From an uncultured Kiloniellales bacterium (GTDB lineage: Bacteria > Pseudomonadota > Alphaproteobacteria > Kiloniellales > JAKSDN01), in the NCBI GenBank assembly GCA_947259625.1, contig CAMYMY010000049.1, positions 1 to 13,413 of the forward strand: 13,413 nucleotides of DNA. The letters are read 5' to 3'. Within the stretch, counting starts at the first letter, position 1; every line of letters starts with the position of its first letter. Below, one piece after another: positions 1-7,438 of the stretch. Both the position numbers and the translations under genes were made by a program. The notes below the pieces were generated by a model, which was given only the letters and a program-made list of their open reading frames with translations, did not search any database and was not told the origin of the DNA.

Positions 1-1167
1 GCGGGCGGGCGCTGCCGCTCGTTTCACGATGCCAAGCTCGGCTGCTCCATCGACAACGGCAACCACCTGCTTCTGACCGCCAACACCGCCGCGCTCTCCT
101 ATCTCGAAGAGATCGGGGCGCGGGAGACCCTGGTGGGACCGGACCATGCCGCCTTTCCCTTTGTCGATCTCGCGACCGGCGAGCGCTGGACCGTGCGGCC
201 GAACGCCGGGCCCGTACCCTGGTGGATCCTTTCGGCCAAGCGACGCATTCCGGGGACGCGGCCGGGGTCGTATCTCGCCGGGCTCAAGCTGGCCTTCGCC
301 GGGGCCGAACGAACGGTGGCCGAGTGCCTGGACCCGTCCGACCCCCTGTGGCCGCGTTTCTGGGAGCCTCTGACCGTTGCGGCGCTCAACACCCAGCCGC
401 ACGAGGCCTCGGCGCGGCTGCTCTGGCTCGTGCTGCGCGAGAGCTTCGCCAAGGGTGAGGCCGCCTGCCGGCCGCTGATCGCGCGCGACGGCCTGAGTGC
501 CAGCCTGGTCGATCCGGCGCTCGCCCGGCTGAACGCGGCCGGGACCCCTGTCCACTTCAATACGCGGCTGCGCGCGCTCGATTTCGTCGGCGACCGGCTC
601 GCCTGCCTCACCTTCGCGGACGACGAGGTGGCGCTCGCCGAGGGCGACGGCGCGGTACTGGCCCTGCCGCCGAGCGTCGCCGGCGGCCTGGTCCCAGGGC
701 TCGAAGTGCCGGAAGACAGCCGGCCGATCGTCAACGCGCACATCCGCCTGCCGGCGGCGCACGCGCTGCCCGAGGGCCTGCCCTTTTTGGGTATGGTCGG
801 GGGCACAGCGGACTGGCTCTTCCTGCGCGGCGACATCGCCAGCCTGACCGTGAGCGCTGCAGAGGCCCTGGCGGAGGAGCCGGCCGAGACCATCGCGGCG
901 AAGATGTGGGCGGATACCGCCGGCGCGCTCGGCCTCGACCCGGCGCTCGATCCCCCGGTCCGGGTGATCAAGGAGCGCCGCGCCACCTTCGCCCAGACGC
1001 CCGCGGCGCTTGCCCGCCGGGCGCCGGCCGGGACCGCCTGGCGAAATCTGGTGCTGGCCGGCGACTGGACCGACACCGGCTATCCGGCGACCATCGAAAG
1101 CGCAGTCAGGTCGGGTCGCCGGGCCGCCGAGGCGGTCGCGCGTGGGACCGGAAAATTGACACAATAA
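1..1167 (+). CDS. hpnE: Hydroxysqualene dehydroxylase HpnE (5' end missing)
   Basis: The reading frame is open from base 1, so the gene enters from outside the window; 388 codons plus the stop are visible. The family is the FAD-dependent amine-oxidase type; HpnE reduces hydroxysqualene to squalene, the last step of the HpnC-HpnD-HpnE route. The first visible residues, AGGRCRSF, are the conserved GGR stretch that follows the Rossmann GxGxxG loop, which must lie about 30-40 residues upstream. They are followed by IDNGNHLLL, typical of HpnE. Near the C-terminus LAGDWTDTGYPATIESAVRS is the usual FAD-contacting motif. Nothing in the visible part is broken. An internal GTG at 133 could be mistaken for the start, but it lies well after the GGR motif. 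Identity rests on these motifs plus the adjacent shc gene. Confidence 0.93.
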   Translation, partial: AGGRCRSFHDAKLGCSIDNGNHLLLTANTAALSYLEEIGARETLVGPDHAAFPFVDLATGERWTVRPNAGPVPWWILSAKRRIPGTRPGSYLAGLKLAFAGAERTVAECLDPSDPLWPRFWEPLTVAALNTQPHEASARLLWLVLRESFAKGEAACRPLIARDGLSASLVDPALARLNAAGTPVHFNTRLRALDFVGDRLACLTFADDEVALAEGDGAVLALPPSVAGGLVPGLEVPEDSRPIVNAHIRLPAAHALPEGLPFLGMVGGTADWLFLRGDIASLTVSAAEALAEEPAETIAAKMWADTAGALGLDPALDPPVRVIKERRATFAQTPAALARRAPAGTAWRNLVLAGDWTDTGYPATIESAVRSGRRAAEAVARGTGKLTQ

Positions 1168-1199
1168 GGTTACCATTCGCCGTCTTGTGCGACCCGGTA

Positions 1200-1216
1200 T
1201 GAAACACTAGGTTTCA
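1200..1216. promoter_or_regulatory. Inverted repeat TGAAAC-N5-GTTTCA overlapping a weak candidate promoter upstream of shc
   Basis: Perfect 6-bp arms (1200-1205 and 1211-1216) surround the 5-nt centre ACTAG, a shape typical of a dimeric regulator site. It overlaps the -10 position of a weak sigma70-like candidate, TTGTGC (1185-1190), 17 bp, TAGGTT (1208-1213), each hexamer matching consensus at 3 of 6. The repeat is seen directly; a function as operator is inference. Confidence 0.3.
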
Positions 1217-1228
1217 GCACAGCAACTT

Positions 1229-1279
1229 GCGGTCGACTCGACCGCTAGCGAAAGCGGCCCCGGGCGGGATTCGGGGCCG
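1229..1279 (+). promoter_or_regulatory. Hairpin-rich leader with competing stems before shc
   Basis: Three inverted repeats are packed into 51 bases. Stem A is GCGGTCGA (1229-1236) with TCGACCGC (1238-1245), only one base apart. Stem B is CCGCT (1242-1246) with AGCGG (1253-1257). Stem C is CGGCCCCG (1255-1262) with CGGGGCCG (1272-1279) and a 9-nt loop. B shares bases with both A and C, so A+C and B exclude each other in RNA. No U-tract follows C, so it is not a plain intrinsic terminator, and the shc ribosome-binding site lies just after it. An attenuator or mRNA-stabilising leader is possible; nothing proves it. Confidence 0.35.
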
Positions 1280-1302
1280 TGGGCTATTCAAAGGAATGAC
1301 GC

Positions 1303-3246
1303 ATGGGTGTTCTCGCGACACAGACGGATTTTGAGGGCGGTCTCGATGACTTGGTCCGGGACAGTCGCGAAGCCCTCAAGGACCGGCAGCGCGACGACGG
1401 CCATTGGATCTTCGAGTTCGAGGCCGACGCGACGATCCCCGCCGAATACATCATGCTACAGCACTTCCTAGGCACCGTGGAGGGTGCTTTCGCCGCCGAT
1501 GTCCAGCCGAAGATCGCGAACTACCTGCGCGACCGCCAGGCCGAGCACGGCGGCTGGCCGCTGTTTCACGCCGGCGACTTCGACCTGAGCGCCACGGTCA
1601 AGGCCTATTATGCGCTCAAGCTGGCGGGCGACGACGCGGAGGCACCGCATATGCGGCGTGCCCGCGATGCGGTCTTGGCGCGCGGCGGCGCGGCGCGATG
1701 CAACGTGTTCACGCGCATCGCGCTCGCCCTGTTCGGTCAGGCGCCGTGGCGCGCCGTCCCGGTCATGCCGATCGAGATCACGCTGCTGCCGCGCTGGTTC
1801 CCGTTCCATTTGGAGAAGGTGTCCTACTGGTCGCGTACCGTGATTGTCCCGCTGCTGATCCTCATGGCCCTCAAGCCCCGGGCCAAGAACCCGCGCGGTG
1901 TCGACGTTCGCGAGCTGTTCGCCGAGGACCCCGAGCACTGCGCCTATCCCATGAACGCGACGGGCACCGCGCTAGGCGCCGCGTTTTCCGCGCTCGACAA
2001 GGTGTTGCGCTCGGTCGAGCCGGCCTTTCCCAAGCGTGGCCGCAAGCTGGCGATACAAAAGGCGCTCGACTTCATCGCGCCGCGCTTGAACGGCGAGGAC
2101 GGCCTGGGCGGTATTTTTCCCGCCATGGCCAATGCGGTCATGGCCTACGAGGCGCTCGGCACGCCGCGCGACGACCCGGACTTCGGAACCGCCCGGGCCG
2201 CGGTCGACAAGCTGCTGATGTTCCACGGCGACCGGGCCTACTGCCAGCCCTGCCTGTCGCCGATCTGGGATACCTGCCTGGCGCTGCACGCCCTGCTCGA
2301 GAGCCGCGAGGACCCGCAGGGCCAGGCCGTGCAGAAGGCCATCGACTGGCTTCTCGAGCGCGAAATCACCGGCACCTACGGCGACTGGGTCTGGCGCCGC
2401 CCGGGCCTGAAGCCGAGCGGCTGGGCCTTCCAGTACTGGAACGACCACTATCCGGACGTCGACGACACCGCCGTCGTGGTCATGGCGCTCGACCGCGCCA
2501 ACGACCCGCGCTGCCGGCCGGCGATCGAGCGCGCGGCCGAATGGATCATCGGCATGCAGAGCAAGAGCGGCGGCTGGGGCTCGTTCGATCCGGAGAACGA
2601 GTACACCTATCTGAACTACATCCCCTTCGCCGACCACGGCGCGCTCCTGGATCCGCCGACCGTCGACGTGACGGCGCGCTGCCTGTCGATGCTGGCGCAG
2701 CTCGGCTATCCGCGAGATCATCCGGCGGTGCGCAAGGCCGTCGAGTTCCTGAAGCGCGAGCAGGAGACGGACGGCTCCTGGTTCGGTCGCTGGGGCACCA
2801 ACTACGTCTATGGCACCTGGTCGGCGCTCTCGGCCCTCAACGCCGTTGGCGAGGATCTCCAGGCGCCTCACGTGCGCAAGGCGGTCCGGTGGCTCGAGGG
2901 CTTCCAGCGCGAGGACGGCGGCTGGGGCGAGGACTGCGCGACCTACTGGCAGGAACGGCGCGGCGAGTCCAAGGCGAGCACGCCCTCGCAGACCGCTTGG
3001 GCGCTGCTCGGCCTGATGGCCGCCGGCGAGGTCGACAGCGAGTCGGTCGAGCGCGGAATCGCGCATCTGCAGGCGGCGCCGCGCAACGGCGCCAAATGGG
3101 ACGAGGCGCTTTATACCGGCATCGGTTTCCCGCGCGTCTTCTATCTGCGCTACGACGGCTACAGCGCGTATTTTCCGCTCTGGGCGCTGGCGCGCTACCG
3201 CAACCTGATCTCCGGCAACGCGCAGCGCGTCGCCCTGGGCATGTGA
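1303..3246 (+). CDS. shc: Squalene-hopene cyclase
   Basis: Shc (HpnF) folds squalene into hopene/hopanol in one proton-started cyclisation and is a monotopic membrane enzyme. The product is 647 residues, normal for bacterial cyclases. The catalytic acid motif DVDDTA is at residues 385-390, with D387 in the place of the protonating Asp (D376 in the Alicyclobacillus enzyme). QW repeats are visible, for example Q79-W85 (ending GGW), Q419-W425 (QSKSGGW), Q487-W493 (QETDGSW) and Q535-W541 (QREDGGW). The C-terminal YLRYDGYSAYFPLWAL is also characteristic. The ATG is preceded by AAAGGA at a good distance. The gene follows hpnE after 135 bp that carry an inverted repeat and a structured leader, so it may have its own promoter. 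No damage is seen. Confidence 0.98.
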   Translation: MGVLATQTDFEGGLDDLVRDSREALKDRQRDDGHWIFEFEADATIPAEYIMLQHFLGTVEGAFAADVQPKIANYLRDRQAEHGGWPLFHAGDFDLSATVKAYYALKLAGDDAEAPHMRRARDAVLARGGAARCNVFTRIALALFGQAPWRAVPVMPIEITLLPRWFPFHLEKVSYWSRTVIVPLLILMALKPRAKNPRGVDVRELFAEDPEHCAYPMNATGTALGAAFSALDKVLRSVEPAFPKRGRKLAIQKALDFIAPRLNGEDGLGGIFPAMANAVMAYEALGTPRDDPDFGTARAAVDKLLMFHGDRAYCQPCLSPIWDTCLALHALLESREDPQGQAVQKAIDWLLEREITGTYGDWVWRRPGLKPSGWAFQYWNDHYPDVDDTAVVVMALDRANDPRCRPAIERAAEWIIGMQSKSGGWGSFDPENEYTYLNYIPFADHGALLDPPTVDVTARCLSMLAQLGYPRDHPAVRKAVEFLKREQETDGSWFGRWGTNYVYGTWSALSALNAVGEDLQAPHVRKAVRWLEGFQREDGGWGEDCATYWQERRGESKASTPSQTAWALLGLMAAGEVDSESVERGIAHLQAAPRNGAKWDEALYTGIGFPRVFYLRYDGYSAYFPLWALARYRNLISGNAQRVALGM

Positions 3247-3599
3247 GCGGTCTGCGGCTTCGGGGTCCGACACGGCCCAGCGCGCAACGCTCGCGTGCGC
3301 GGAAAGACCACGAACCTGGGATCGCCCGGGCGGTTCATGCGCCCCGCCGACGCACCCGGCATCGCCGCCGACTTCATCGACAACGGATTTCCGCAACACC
3401 ACGCCGGCGGGCATCCATTTCCAATACCATGTTGCGCAAACGCGACGCGCGAGAATATGATTTGGATCAATGCCGAGCGGTGCCGGTCATTGATAGAAGT
3501 CCCCTCCGAAACGCGATGCCTCGGGGGTTCCGGTCCAAACGGCAAGTCGCCGGTTCGCTGAGGGAATGGTTTTTCTGCAAGCTGGAGGGGGCGGATTAC
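3247..3599. other. 353-bp gap between shc and the methyltransferase
   Basis: I recognise no gene here. A short open frame (3295-3561, 88 codons) has no clear ribosome-binding site and no recognisable protein motif. A small hairpin, CGCGCA (3281-3286) with TGCGCG (3296-3301), lies just after shc but has no U-tract. The distal half is less GC-rich and contains an FNR/FixK-like palindrome (3457-3470) with a -10-like hexamer behind it, listed separately. A strong Shine-Dalgarno-like run, GGAGGGGG at about 3583-3590, belongs to the next gene. Confidence 0.6.
3457..3496 (+). promoter_or_regulatory. FNR/FixK-like box with a -10 placed as in a class II promoter
   Basis: ATGAT-TTGG-ATCAA (3457-3470) matches the FNR/FixK/Anr consensus TTGAT-N4-ATCAA at 9 of 10 defined positions. 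A -10-like TGATAG follows at 3491-3496, implying a start near 3503. The box would then be centred at about -40, close to the -41.5 at which FNR-type regulators activate directly. The methyltransferase ATG would follow a leader of about 97 nt. The match is visible; control by oxygen-responsive FNR/FixK is inference, and a one-off match can arise by chance. Confidence 0.45.
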
Positions 3600-4373
3600 A
3601 TGGAGAACACCAGTACAGGAAGCCTTGCGCTGGATCCTTTGAGTCGGGAGTGGGCGCGTAAGTACGAGTTCGCGGGGATATGGGAAAGCAACCTCGACGA
3701 CGCCTTTTCCGATCTGGCGCCGTATTATGATTTCGCGAGCAATCTGGCCAGCCTGGGCCTGTGCGGCAGATGGCGCGAGCAGTTTATTTCCAGCATCGCC
3801 CTCAGGCCCGGCTACAAGGTCCTGGACGTCTGCGCGGGCACCAACGCAGTCGGCATGGGGCTCCTGCGACGGCAGCCCGACCTCGATGTCTGCGCGATCG
3901 ATCGAAGCAAGGCCATGCAGGGCGTCGGCCAGGGTCGTGCGCGGTCCCGCGGTCTGAAAATAGAGTCGGTCATAGGCGATGCGAACCACCTGCCTTTTCC
4001 GGACGGCCACTTCGATGTCGTGACCTTGCAATGGGCGACCAGGCATTTGCGGGTCGTCGACGCGTTCTCCGAAATCCGACGCGTTCTGAAGCCAGGGGGA
4101 TGTTTCTACCACTGCGACATGCTGCGGCCGGAAAGCCGGGTGGTGCAGACGCTCTACAGCACCTATCTGAAGGCCTGCCTGCCGGTGACCGGACTGGCGT
4201 TCGGCAGCGGTCCGGAGACCTGGAGCCTGCGCGACTATTTCGTGCGCTGCGTGGAGATGTTCTATTCCGCGCCGGAGATCACGGAACTGCTCCGGCATAT
4301 TGGGTTCTCGGGTGTCTCCAGCAGAGCCGAGGTGGGCGGGATCGTCGCACGCCACAAGGCGGTCAAGGCCTGA
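3600..4373 (+). CDS. UbiE/MenG-like class I SAM methyltransferase, substrate unknown
   Basis: The product has 257 residues. Its N-terminal part (about 37-60: DLAPYYDFASNLASLGL...W) resembles the stretch that precedes the SAM fold in UbiE/COQ5 quinone C-methyltransferases. Motif I is VLDVCAGTNAVG (74-85), with Cys-Ala-Gly where many have GxGxG. D101 is the likely ribose-binding acid, GDANHLPFPDGHFDVV (126-141) is motif II/III, and RVLKPGG (161-167) is typical. The start at 3600 is supported by GGAGGGGG about 9 bases upstream. The gene lies between shc and hpnG but is not part of the usual hopanoid set; the known hopanoid C-methylases HpnP and HpnR are radical-SAM enzymes and look different. 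Candidate substrates are a quinone (UbiE/MenG-like) or a hopanoid intermediate; the sequence does not decide. Codon use appears somewhat less GC-biased than in shc, judged by eye. Confidence 0.8.
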   Translation: MENTSTGSLALDPLSREWARKYEFAGIWESNLDDAFSDLAPYYDFASNLASLGLCGRWREQFISSIALRPGYKVLDVCAGTNAVGMGLLRRQPDLDVCAIDRSKAMQGVGQGRARSRGLKIESVIGDANHLPFPDGHFDVVTLQWATRHLRVVDAFSEIRRVLKPGGCFYHCDMLRPESRVVQTLYSTYLKACLPVTGLAFGSGPETWSLRDYFVRCVEMFYSAPEITELLRHIGFSGVSSRAEVGGIVARHKAVKA

Positions 4374-4581
4374 CGATCCGGCGCTACAGCCGAATTTCCG
4401 GCAGTGACGGCCATGTCGGCTTCGGCCTGTGGTATCCTATCGGCGTGATTAACCCGCGGCCCAGCTTCGCGTCAAACGCGGACCTCCGGATCCGGGGCGG
4501 CGCCCGCTTTCTCCCGAGAGTCTTGCGGATCACGGGTCCGTCTATGTGTTTCGGTGCGCGGTGCAGGGTGAGCGCGGGCTG

Positions 4582-5295
4582 ATGGTCCGGGCCGGCTTCG
4601 TCACCGGGCTGGCCGTCGAGGCGGGCGTGCTGCGCCGGCATGCGGCGTCGCACGATCCGGCCATCGCGCTCATGATCGCCTGCGCCGGGGCCGACGCCCT
4701 GCGGGCCCGGCAGCTGGCCGAGGACCTGCTCGAAGCCGGTGCGGGCGCCCTGGTCAGCTTCGGCATCGCCGGCGGACTCGACCCGGCGCTAGGGCCCGGC
4801 GACATCGTGCTGCCGGAAGCGGTCGTCGCGCCCGGCGGTATGGCCGTCGTGACCGACGCTGCCTGGCGCCGGCGCGTGCTGGACCTGGCCGCGGCAAAGG
4901 GCCTCCGCCCGGCGGGCGGCAGGCTGGTCGGTAGCGACCAAGTGGTCGCGACGGTTGCCGGCAAGCGGGCCCTGTTCGAGACGAGCCAGGCGGTCGCGGT
5001 CGACATGGAAAGCCACGCGGTGGCCCTGGCGGCGCAAGCGGCCGGCGTGCCCTTCCTGGTGGTCCGCGCGGTGATCGACCCGGCGGACCGGGCGCTACCG
5101 AAGGCGGTGCATAGCAGCATCGCCCCGGACGGCCGCGCCCGCAAAGGGCTGGTGACCGCGCGCCTCGTCCTGCGCCCCTGGGAGGCGCCGCAGGTGAACC
5201 GGCTGCGCCAGGATACGGGTGCCGCGCTCCGCGCGCTCGGCAAGCTGACCCGGGCGATTGGCCCGGTGCTCACGACCTATCCGAGGGGTCCTTGA
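4582..5295 (+). CDS. hpnG: Hopanoid-associated phosphorylase HpnG
   Basis: HpnG belongs to the purine/uridine phosphorylase and MTA/SAH nucleosidase superfamily. It releases adenine from adenosylhopane, giving a ribosylhopane-type intermediate on the way to bacteriohopanetetrol. The 237-residue product shows the phosphorylase motif SFGIAGGLDPAL (59-70), GDIVLPEAVV, GSDQVV and the substrate-binding DMES loop with E143 and S144. I chose ATG 4582 because MVRAGFVTGLAVEA matches the normal HpnG beginning and GGTGAG lies upstream; ATG 4546 in the same frame would add 12 atypical residues and has no visible ribosome-binding site. The gene follows the methyltransferase after 208 bp and runs tail to tail with hpnH, 7 bp apart. 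Confidence 0.92.
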   Translation: MVRAGFVTGLAVEAGVLRRHAASHDPAIALMIACAGADALRARQLAEDLLEAGAGALVSFGIAGGLDPALGPGDIVLPEAVVAPGGMAVVTDAAWRRRVLDLAAAKGLRPAGGRLVGSDQVVATVAGKRALFETSQAVAVDMESHAVALAAQAAGVPFLVVRAVIDPADRALPKAVHSSIAPDGRARKGLVTARLVLRPWEAPQVNRLRQDTGAALRALGKLTRAIGPVLTTYPRGP

Positions 5296-5302
5296 GGGGC
5301 GG

Positions 5303-6424
5303 CTACTCCGCGGCCTCCGAGGTGGTCTCCTCGACCGCCTTTGCGACCACGCTGTCGAACACGAAGTCGGCCGGACGCTGCCCGTCGAGCGGGATCTCCG
5401 GGGCCAGGGGACCTTCGGTCCCGATGCCCTTGAGCGCGACCTTGAGGGCTTTCAGGGGATGCTTCACCGTATCCTCTACCGCCGTACCCTCGTAGCCGCA
5501 ATGCACCATGCAGTTCGCGCACTTCTCGTAGTTGCCGGTGCCATAGGCGTCCCAGGCGGTCTCCTCCATCAACTGCGCGAAGGAGGCGGCATAGCCTTCG
5601 TTCAGGAGGTAACAGGGCCGCTGCCAGCCGAAGATGTTGCGCGTCGGGTTGCTCCAGGGCGTGCAGCGATAGCTCTGATTGCCGGCCAGGAAGTCGAGGA
5701 ACAGCGACGATTGGCTGAACTGCCACTTCTTGCCCTTGCCGCGCCGGAACACCTCGCGGAACAGGTTCTTGGTGTTCTGCCGGCTCAGGAAGTGCGCCTG
5801 GTCGGGCGCCCGCTCGTAGGCATAGCCGGGCGAGACCGTGATGCCCTCGATGCCCAGTTCGGTCGCGTAGTCGAAGAATTCGGCGACGCGCGCGGGCTCG
5901 GCGTTGTTGAACAGGGTGCAGTTGATGTTCACCCGGAAGCCCTCGGCCTGCACCCGCTTGATCGCCTTGACGGCGCGCTGGAAGACGCCCTTCTGGTCGA
6001 CCGCCCGGTCGTGCTCCCCCTCCAGCCCGTCCAGATGTACCGAGAAGGTCAGGTAGGGGCTCGGTTTGAACAGCCCCAGCTTCTTCTCGAGCAGCAGCGC
6101 GTTGGTGCAGAGGTAGACGAAGCGCTTGCGTTCGACGATCCCGGCGACGATCTCGCCGATCTCCTTGTGCAGCAGCGGCTCCCCGCCCGGGATCGAGACG
6201 ACCGGCGCGCCGCACTCCTCGACCGCCTCCAGGCACTCGCCCACCGAGAGCCGCCGGTTCAGGATCTCGTCCGGATAGTCGATCTTGCCGCAGCCGGGGC
6301 AGGCCAGGTTACAGCGGAACAGAGGCTCGAGCATGAGCACCAGCGGGTAGCGCGCCCGTCCCGTCAGGCGCTGCTTCAAAATGTAAGCGCCAACCTTGAT
6401 CTGTTGTTTTATCGGAACCGCCAC
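5303..6424 (-). CDS. hpnH: Adenosyl-hopene transferase HpnH (radical SAM)
   Basis: HpnH uses a 5'-deoxyadenosyl radical from SAM to add adenosine to diploptene, making adenosylhopane, the first step of C35 hopanoid side-chain synthesis. The protein has 373 residues. The radical-SAM cluster motif CNLACPGC is at C38, C42 and C45, and SAM-binding GGEP is at 80-83. A C-terminal cysteine set (C254, C271, C302, C305, C309, the last three in CANCMVHC) may bind a further cluster or metal. The GTG at 6424 gives MAVPIKQQIKVGAYILKQ, the usual HpnH opening, with GAGG five bases before it; a GTG two codons upstream (6430) is the alternative. Its orientation opposite to hpnG is notable because the two act in sequence. 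Confidence 0.95.
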   Translation of the reverse strand: MAVPIKQQIKVGAYILKQRLTGRARYPLVLMLEPLFRCNLACPGCGKIDYPDEILNRRLSVGECLEAVEECGAPVVSIPGGEPLLHKEIGEIVAGIVERKRFVYLCTNALLLEKKLGLFKPSPYLTFSVHLDGLEGEHDRAVDQKGVFQRAVKAIKRVQAEGFRVNINCTLFNNAEPARVAEFFDYATELGIEGITVSPGYAYERAPDQAHFLSRQNTKNLFREVFRRGKGKKWQFSQSSLFLDFLAGNQSYRCTPWSNPTRNIFGWQRPCYLLNEGYAASFAQLMEETAWDAYGTGNYEKCANCMVHCGYEGTAVEDTVKHPLKALKVALKGIGTEGPLAPEIPLDGQRPADFVFDSVVAKAVEETTSEAAE

Positions 6425-6548
6425 GGCCACCTCGCCTGATTGCGCTATGGTCGGCTTGCTCCGTCCGAGCCCCGACCCTGATCCCTATGCCTAGCCGCTT
6501 TTTCCGGCTTAGCCAAGGCCGATCGGAAGGGACCACAACTTTCGCCCA

Positions 6549-7319
6549 TCACGATCCCGTGCTCTTCGTTCGGGCCTGCGAGACGGCCTCGCGCAGCTCT
6601 TCGAGCGACACCGCGCCCGGGATGATGGCCTCGCCGATGACGAAGGCCGGTGTGCCGGTGATCCTCAGACGGGAGGCGAGTTTCAGGTTGGCCTGGATCG
6701 CCGCCTCGATCCCGGGATCCTCCATGTCGGCCCGCAGGCGCGCCATGTCCAGGCCGATCCGCTGGGCGACGCGGAACACGTCGTCGTCGGCAAGCTGGCC
6801 TTGCACTCCCAGCAGGGCGTCATGAAAGCCTTCGTAGGCCGCCGTGCCCTGCCGCGCCGCGGCGAGCGCGGCCCGGGCGGCCGTTTGCGACGACTCGCCC
6901 AGGATCGGGAACTCCTTGTAGACGAAGCGCAGACCCGCGTCCCCGGCCAGAAGCTCACGCAGCGCCGGTTTCACCGCCCGGCAGTAGGGGCAGTTGTAAT
7001 CGAAGAATTCGACCACCGTGACGTCGCCCTCCGGGTTGCCGCCGACGGGGGCCCTGGGGTCGCGGGTCAATTCGGCGCGGAACGCCGCCAGATTGGACCT
7101 GACCAGATCCTGCTTCGCCTGAGCGTCGCGCCGCCGCAACTCCTGGATCGCCCGCAGGACGATTTCGGGGTTCGCGGCGATATGCTGTTCGATCAAGGCC
7201 GTAACGCGCTGCTCCTGGCCGCTGCCCAGCAGCGCCACGGCGTAGCCACCCAGCGCGGACACCATGGCGATGGCCAGGATCGCAAGGGCCGAACGATAGC
7301 TAACTTGCCGCTTTCCCAT
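6549..7319 (-). CDS. Membrane-anchored DsbA-family thiol-disulfide oxidoreductase
   Basis: The product has 256 residues. It begins with a hydrophobic segment (about 11-32) that acts as an anchor or uncleaved signal, so the catalytic part should face the periplasm. A helical linker (about 35-90) precedes the thioredoxin fold. The active site CPYC is C110-C113 in EFFDYNCPYC, and the cis-proline TP pair is at 223-224. This layout matches the DsbA/BdbD/ScsC-like group of alphaproteobacteria. Whether it oxidises, isomerises or protects thiols cannot be read from sequence. It lies between hpnH and the mercury-type operon and is probably expressed separately, because a terminator and a candidate -10 lie before it. 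Cytochrome c oxidase assembly or metal stress are possible contexts. Confidence 0.9.
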   Translation of the reverse strand: MGKRQVSYRSALAILAIAMVSALGGYAVALLGSGQEQRVTALIEQHIAANPEIVLRAIQELRRRDAQAKQDLVRSNLAAFRAELTRDPRAPVGGNPEGDVTVVEFFDYNCPYCRAVKPALRELLAGDAGLRFVYKEFPILGESSQTAARAALAAARQGTAAYEGFHDALLGVQGQLADDDVFRVAQRIGLDMARLRADMEDPGIEAAIQANLKLASRLRITGTPAFVIGEAIIPGAVSLEELREAVSQARTKSTGS

Positions 7320-7354
7320 AAGGGCCGTCCCGTATCTTCGCCAAATCTCGGTGC

Positions 7355-7360
7355 GTTATA
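7355..7360 (-). promoter_or_regulatory. Candidate -10 element for the DsbA-like gene
   Basis: On the minus strand TATAAC matches the sigma70 -10 consensus at 5 of 6. It lies about 36 bases before the ATG at 7319 and just after the terminator of the upstream operon. I see no good -35, so the promoter would be weak or activator-dependent. Confidence 0.35.
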
Positions 7361-7370
7361 TCCCGGGCGG

Positions 7371-7438
7371 CTTAACAAAAGCCTCTCTGGGGTTCCACGT
7401 GCCCGCTCAGTTGCGGCGGGCGTACTTGCCCCAGAGGC
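7371..7438 (-). terminator. Branched intrinsic terminator of the mercury-type operon
   Basis: Read on the minus strand, GCCTCTGGGG (7438-7429) pairs with CCCCAGAGAGGC (7392-7381), leaving a 2-nt bulge. Within that loop GCCCGC (7421-7416) pairs perfectly with GCGGGC (7406-7401). The outer stem is followed at once by TTTTGTTAAG (7380-7371), a proper U-rich tail. The inner stem covers the stop codon of the last gene. It should separate this operon from the DsbA-like gene downstream. Confidence 0.6.

Noticed and set aside
1156..1161. Perfect TTGACA at the end of hpnE as a -35 for shc
   Set aside because: No acceptable -10 hexamer at 15-19 bp downstream.
3295..3561. 88-codon open frame between shc and the methyltransferase
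   Set aside because: No ribosome-binding site, no recognisable motif, and it runs across the FNR-like site and candidate promoter; long chance frames are common in GC-rich DNA.
3195..4355. Long minus-strand open frame opposite the methyltransferase
   Set aside because: It is antisense to a gene with clear SAM-binding motifs and its translation has no recognisable domain.
4433..4438. Extended -10-like TGG-TATCCT upstream of hpnG
   Set aside because: No -35 at a suitable distance; too weak to call a promoter.
6490..6515. AGCCG/CGGCT hairpin between the DsbA-like gene and hpnH
   Set aside because: The T-run is in the loop, not after the stem, on either strand, so it does not look like a terminator.
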